Part shown: in pieces, positions 61,215-64,000 of the stretch
Layout: each line of letters opens with the position of its first letter
How positions within the stretch are numbered: position 1 is the first letter of the stretch
NCBI GenBank assembly: GCA_964571195.1
Contig: CAZNAD010000005.1
Location: 62,001-126,000 of the forward strand
Source: PALSA-1006 sp964571195
GTDB lineage: Bacteria; Pseudomonadota; Gammaproteobacteria; Burkholderiales; Gallionellaceae
Reading direction: 5' to 3'
Length of the DNA: 64,000 nucleotides
Notes under the pieces: model-generated
What the model saw: only the letters and a program-made list of their open reading frames with translations
The model's database searches: none
Told to the model about the DNA's origin: nothing
Made by a program: the position numbers and the translations under genes

Positions 61215-61550
61215 ATGGCAAGCATCGAAGTTGGCGGTAAATCATACGAAACCGACGAAGAAGGTTATCTGGTCAATCTGGCTGAATGGAATGCGGATGT
61301 CGCGAACTACATCGCAAAAACTGAGAATGTCGAGATGACTGACCAGCACTGGGAAGTCATCAACTTCCTGCGCGAGTATTTCGATGAATATCAGATCGCT
61401 CCGGCGGTCCGTGTGCTGACCAAGGCCATCGGCAAGAAGCTTGGCGCGGAGAAGGGCAACAGCGAATATCTGTATGGCCTGTTCCCTTACGGTCCCGGCA
61501 AGCAGGCGTGCAAGATCGCCGGTCTGCCCAAGCCCACCGGCTGCGTTTAA
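61215..61550 (+). CDS. dsrC: DsrC sulfur carrier
   Basis: 111 residues, start ATG 61215 with AAAGGAG. The C-terminal arm ACKIAGLPKPTGCV contains both redox cysteines, Cys99 and Cys110, so it is a genuine DsrC able to form the trisulfide used by DsrAB. Substrate of DsrAB and electron donor to DsrK. Confidence 0.96.
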   Translation: MASIEVGGKSYETDEEGYLVNLAEWNADVANYIAKTENVEMTDQHWEVINFLREYFDEYQIAPAVRVLTKAIGKKLGAEKGNSEYLYGLFPYGPGKQACKIAGLPKPTGCV

Positions 61551-61571
61551 GCATCTGACCCGGATCCCGCG

Positions 61572-62297
61572 ATGAGCGCACTGTTTGCGATCTTTTTCTA
61601 TCTTGCGACCTTGCTGTTCGTCGTCGGGCTGTTGCAGCGTATCCGCACTTACGCCGCCACACCGGCACCGTTGAAGATACCCACCACCCCCGCGCCGACC
61701 ACCACGGGCGGCGTGGTCTTGCGCATGACACGGGAGGTGGTCTTCTTCGAGAGTCTGTTCAAGGCCAACCTGTGGACATGGAGCATGGGGTGGTTGTTCC
61801 ATGCCAGTATGGCGCTGGTCGTTTTTCGCCATCTGCGTTATTTCACCGAACCGGTATGGGGCTGGGTCGCATTCATCCAGCCGTTCGGCATTTATGCCGG
61901 CATCACCATGCTGATCGGTTTGTGCGGTCTGTGGGTACGTCGACTGTTCGTCGAGCGCATCCGCTACATCTCGACACCGTCCGACCATCTGATGTTGCTG
62001 TTGCTCATCGCCATCGCGGTATCCGGGCTGCTGATTCAGTTCGTCGTGCATACCGATGTGCTCGCGGTGAAGGGTTATTTCATCGGTCTGATGCACCTGG
62101 ATATCCGGGTTCTCCCGTCCGATCTGTTGTTGATGTCGCACTTGATACTGGTTACCGCACTCTTGGTCGTGTTCCCCTTTAGCAAACTGCTGCACGCACC
62201 AGGAGTCTTTTTTTCACCCACCCGGAACCAAACCGACAATCCGCGTGAGAAGCGCCACCTGAGTGCCTGGGCGGCCAAGCTGGAATCGGAGAAATAA
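61572..62297 (+). CDS. dsrM: DsrM membrane cytochrome b subunit
   Basis: 241 residues, NarI-like, about five membrane helices (GWLFHASMALVVFRHLRYF contains a likely haem His; GLMHLDIRVLP and LMSHLILVTALLVVFPFSKLLH in parts hold further His). It reduces quinone with electrons from DsrK. The stop abuts dsrK. Confidence 0.93.
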   Translation: MSALFAIFFYLATLLFVVGLLQRIRTYAATPAPLKIPTTPAPTTTGGVVLRMTREVVFFESLFKANLWTWSMGWLFHASMALVVFRHLRYFTEPVWGWVAFIQPFGIYAGITMLIGLCGLWVRRLFVERIRYISTPSDHLMLLLLIAIAVSGLLIQFVVHTDVLAVKGYFIGLMHLDIRVLPSDLLLMSHLILVTALLVVFPFSKLLHAPGVFFSPTRNQTDNPREKRHLSAWAAKLESEK

Positions 62298-62298
62298 C

Positions 62299-63831
62299 AT
62301 GGCGGACATCACCGCACCGGCCTACCGCATCATCCCTATCGTGCCCGCGCTGAAGCCGGATGCGATGGCTGGCAAGGGGCCATTTGTCGCAAGTGATAAG
62401 ATCAACGAGGCGATCGGATTCCCCGGCCAGTTGGTGGAAGACTGGCATGACAAAGTTATCGCCAAGATGGGCGAACTGCTGTCCAAATACCGTTCGCTCA
62501 AAGTGTACATGGATGCCTGCGTGCATTGCGGAGCATGCTCGGACAAATGCCATTACTTCATCGGTACGCAGGATCCGAAGAACATGCCGGTGGCACGTCA
62601 GGATCTGATGCGCAGTGTGTACCGCCGTTACTTTACCTTGCCCGGCAAATTATTCCCCAAGCTGGTCGGTGCACGCGATCTGACGCGCGAAGTGCTGGAC
62701 GAGTGGTACAACTATTACAACCAGTGTTCCGAGTGCCGCCGCTGCTCGGTGTTTTGCCCTTACGGTATCGACACCGCCGAAGTGACTATGGCGGCGCGCG
62801 AGATACTCGACTCCGTGGGCTACGGTCAGAAGTATTCCAACGAGATCATCGGCAAGGTGCACAAGATCGGCAACAATCTCGGCCTGCCCGGCCCGGCGCT
62901 GGTCGATACGCTGGAAGGTCTGGAGGAAGACGTCAAGGATGCCACCGGTATCGATGTGCGTTTCCCCATGGACGTGAAAGGCGCGGAAGTGCTGCTGATC
63001 ACACCGTCCGCCGATTTCTTCGCTGAACCGCATATCGACAGCCTGATCGGTTACGCCAAGGTGTTCCATGCCACCGGTACCAGCTGGACGCTGTCGTCCA
63101 TGGCCTCAGAGGCGGGCAATTTCGGCATGTTCATCGGTAACTACGACCAGTTGCGCAAGATCGCATTGCGCATCCGCGAGGCGGCGCTGGAACTCGGCGT
63201 GAAGCGTATCGTGGTGGGCGAATGCGGCCATGCCTGGCGCGTGGCTTACAGTTTCTGGAATACCTTGAACGGTGTTGGAGACGGCGCGGGCGAAGTGGAT
63301 CGTTTCGCGCAGATGCTGCAAAAACAGCTGGATCATCGTTACAAGCAGCCGACCCACATCTGCGAGTTCACCTGGGATGCGATACAACGCAACGCGCTGA
63401 CATTCGACAAATCGAAGAACGATAAACACATCATCACGTTCCACGATTCCTGCAACGTGGCACGCGGTTCGCGTATGGGCGACCTGCCAGGCGGGCAGTT
63501 CGAGATACCGCGCAACATCATCAGGGCGGTCGCCAGCAATTTCGTCGAGATGTCGCCGGAAACGACGCGCGAGCAGACCTTCTGCTGCGGCGGCGGCGGC
63601 GGACTACTGACCGACGACTTGATCGACCTGCGTGTGAAAGGCGCATTGCCGCGCATGGAAGTATTGCAACAAGTGGTGGATGAACACGGCGTCAACTTCA
63701 TGGCGACCATCTGCGCCATCTGCAAGGCGCAATTCACCAAGGTTTTGCCCATCTACGGATTCGATAGACGGATGGTGGGCGGAGTGCACCAGCTGGTCAG
63801 TAACGCGATCATTCTGGGCGAAGAGAAATAA
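62299..63831 (+). CDS. dsrK: DsrK HdrD-like iron-sulfur protein
   Basis: 510 residues from ATG 62299 (SD GGAGAAA). Two [4Fe-4S] sites CVHCGACSDKCH and CSECRRCSVFCP. The C-terminal CCG-type site (FHDSCNVARGSRMG ... FCCGGGGG) is for the special disulfide-reducing cluster. Cytosolic face of DsrMKJOP, oxidising DsrC thiols. Confidence 0.95.
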   Translation: MADITAPAYRIIPIVPALKPDAMAGKGPFVASDKINEAIGFPGQLVEDWHDKVIAKMGELLSKYRSLKVYMDACVHCGACSDKCHYFIGTQDPKNMPVARQDLMRSVYRRYFTLPGKLFPKLVGARDLTREVLDEWYNYYNQCSECRRCSVFCPYGIDTAEVTMAAREILDSVGYGQKYSNEIIGKVHKIGNNLGLPGPALVDTLEGLEEDVKDATGIDVRFPMDVKGAEVLLITPSADFFAEPHIDSLIGYAKVFHATGTSWTLSSMASEAGNFGMFIGNYDQLRKIALRIREAALELGVKRIVVGECGHAWRVAYSFWNTLNGVGDGAGEVDRFAQMLQKQLDHRYKQPTHICEFTWDAIQRNALTFDKSKNDKHIITFHDSCNVARGSRMGDLPGGQFEIPRNIIRAVASNFVEMSPETTREQTFCCGGGGGLLTDDLIDLRVKGALPRMEVLQQVVDEHGVNFMATICAICKAQFTKVLPIYGFDRRMVGGVHQLVSNAIILGEEK

Positions 63832-63848
63832 CTCACTGGAGACTAGCG

Positions 63849-64000
63849 ATGTCAGCAACAACTGAAACCACGCAAAAGATCACGTTCCGCCGCTACAAGG
63901 ATGGCGACAATACAGTCGGTCGCTGGAACGAAAAGATTTTTCAGGCCGGACATTCATACAAGTGCCCCACCTATATCCAGTCCACCCCGCCCTGTCAGGG
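63849..64000 (+). CDS. dsrL: DsrL (partial, right edge)
   Basis: The first about 50 residues are visible (MSATTETTQKITFRRYKDGD...KCPTYIQSTPPCQ). The KCPTYI...PPCQ cysteine motif marks the N-terminal domain of DsrL, an iron-sulfur flavoprotein (GltD-like) that couples DsrAB to NAD(P)H in sulfur oxidisers. SD GGAGAC. The rest is outside the window; dsrJOP presumably follow. Confidence 0.86.
   Translation, partial: MSATTETTQKITFRRYKDGDNTVGRWNEKIFQAGHSYKCPTYIQSTPPCQ

Overview
The window looks like a chromosomal segment of a sulfur- and probably iron-oxidising betaproteobacterium, most likely of the Gallionellaceae (Sideroxydans/Gallionella type). This rests on the gene complement: a reverse-type dissimilatory sulfite reductase operon (dsrABEFHCMKL...), an SQR very like that of Acidithiobacillus ferrooxidans, a cytoplasmic SoeABC sulfite dehydrogenase, TusA/DsrE2, and many betaproteobacterial housekeeping genes. 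The taxon is an inference; no rRNA gene is present. Most of the window is GC-rich. The exception is the stretch of about 5.5 kb from 12.0 to 17.5 kb, which is visibly AT-richer.

Layout. 1-5.5 kb (minus strand): signalling genes, namely a PAS-GGDEF-EAL protein cut by the left edge, a REC-SpoIIE phosphatase, a STAS protein and an HDOD-REC-GGDEF protein. 5.6-11.9 kb (plus): leuA with a possible leader peptide, then a 2-oxoacid (pyruvate) oxidoreductase operon (gamma, alpha, beta) ending in a GltD-like flavoprotein fused to a ferredoxin domain. 11.98-17.55 kb: an island bounded by 56-bp inverted repeats (2 mismatches) that carries a secreted WD40-caspase, a secreted tandem FGE-sulfatase-domain protein and a caspase remnant. 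17.6-25.6 kb: HugZ-like and YihY proteins, surE-pcm-nlpD (without rpoS), a radical SAM enzyme, a cNMP-CBS-nucleotidyltransferase and an exonuclease. 25.7-35.6 kb: two symporter pairs with small subunits, an antiporter, a cytochrome c, an OmpR-type two-component system and ppsR. 35.8-37.9 kb: a YkgJ-like protein, a permuted GTPase and a TusE-like protein.

38-64 kb is a sulfur-oxidation region. On the minus strand are sqr, two small haem proteins, a Crp/Fnr regulator and a NarX/NarL-like pair. On the plus strand follow soeABC with a TauE-type exporter, a small membrane protein and a UspA protein, then tusA-dsrE2 and a FadL-like outer-membrane protein. After an MCP comes a minus-strand set (small protein, Cas6/Cmx6-like protein, cysteine-less DsrC homologue, unknown protein, TauD-like oxygenase) divergent from dsrABEFHCMK and the start of dsrL.

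Read together, sulfide would be oxidised by SQR, sulfur carried by TusA/DsrE2/DsrEFH/DsrC to rDsrAB, electrons passed to quinone through DsrMK(JOP), and sulfite oxidised by SoeABC or exported by TauE. The most notable new observations are: a shared motif (CCC-N4-GGGTTATA) upstream of sqr, soeA, tusA and dsrA; a gap-free 90-bp promoter duplication between sqr and soeA; an orphan Cas6-like gene in the dsr locus; a 136-bp MITE-like element beside the cysteine-less dsrC homologue; and the inverted-repeat-bounded caspase/FGE island.
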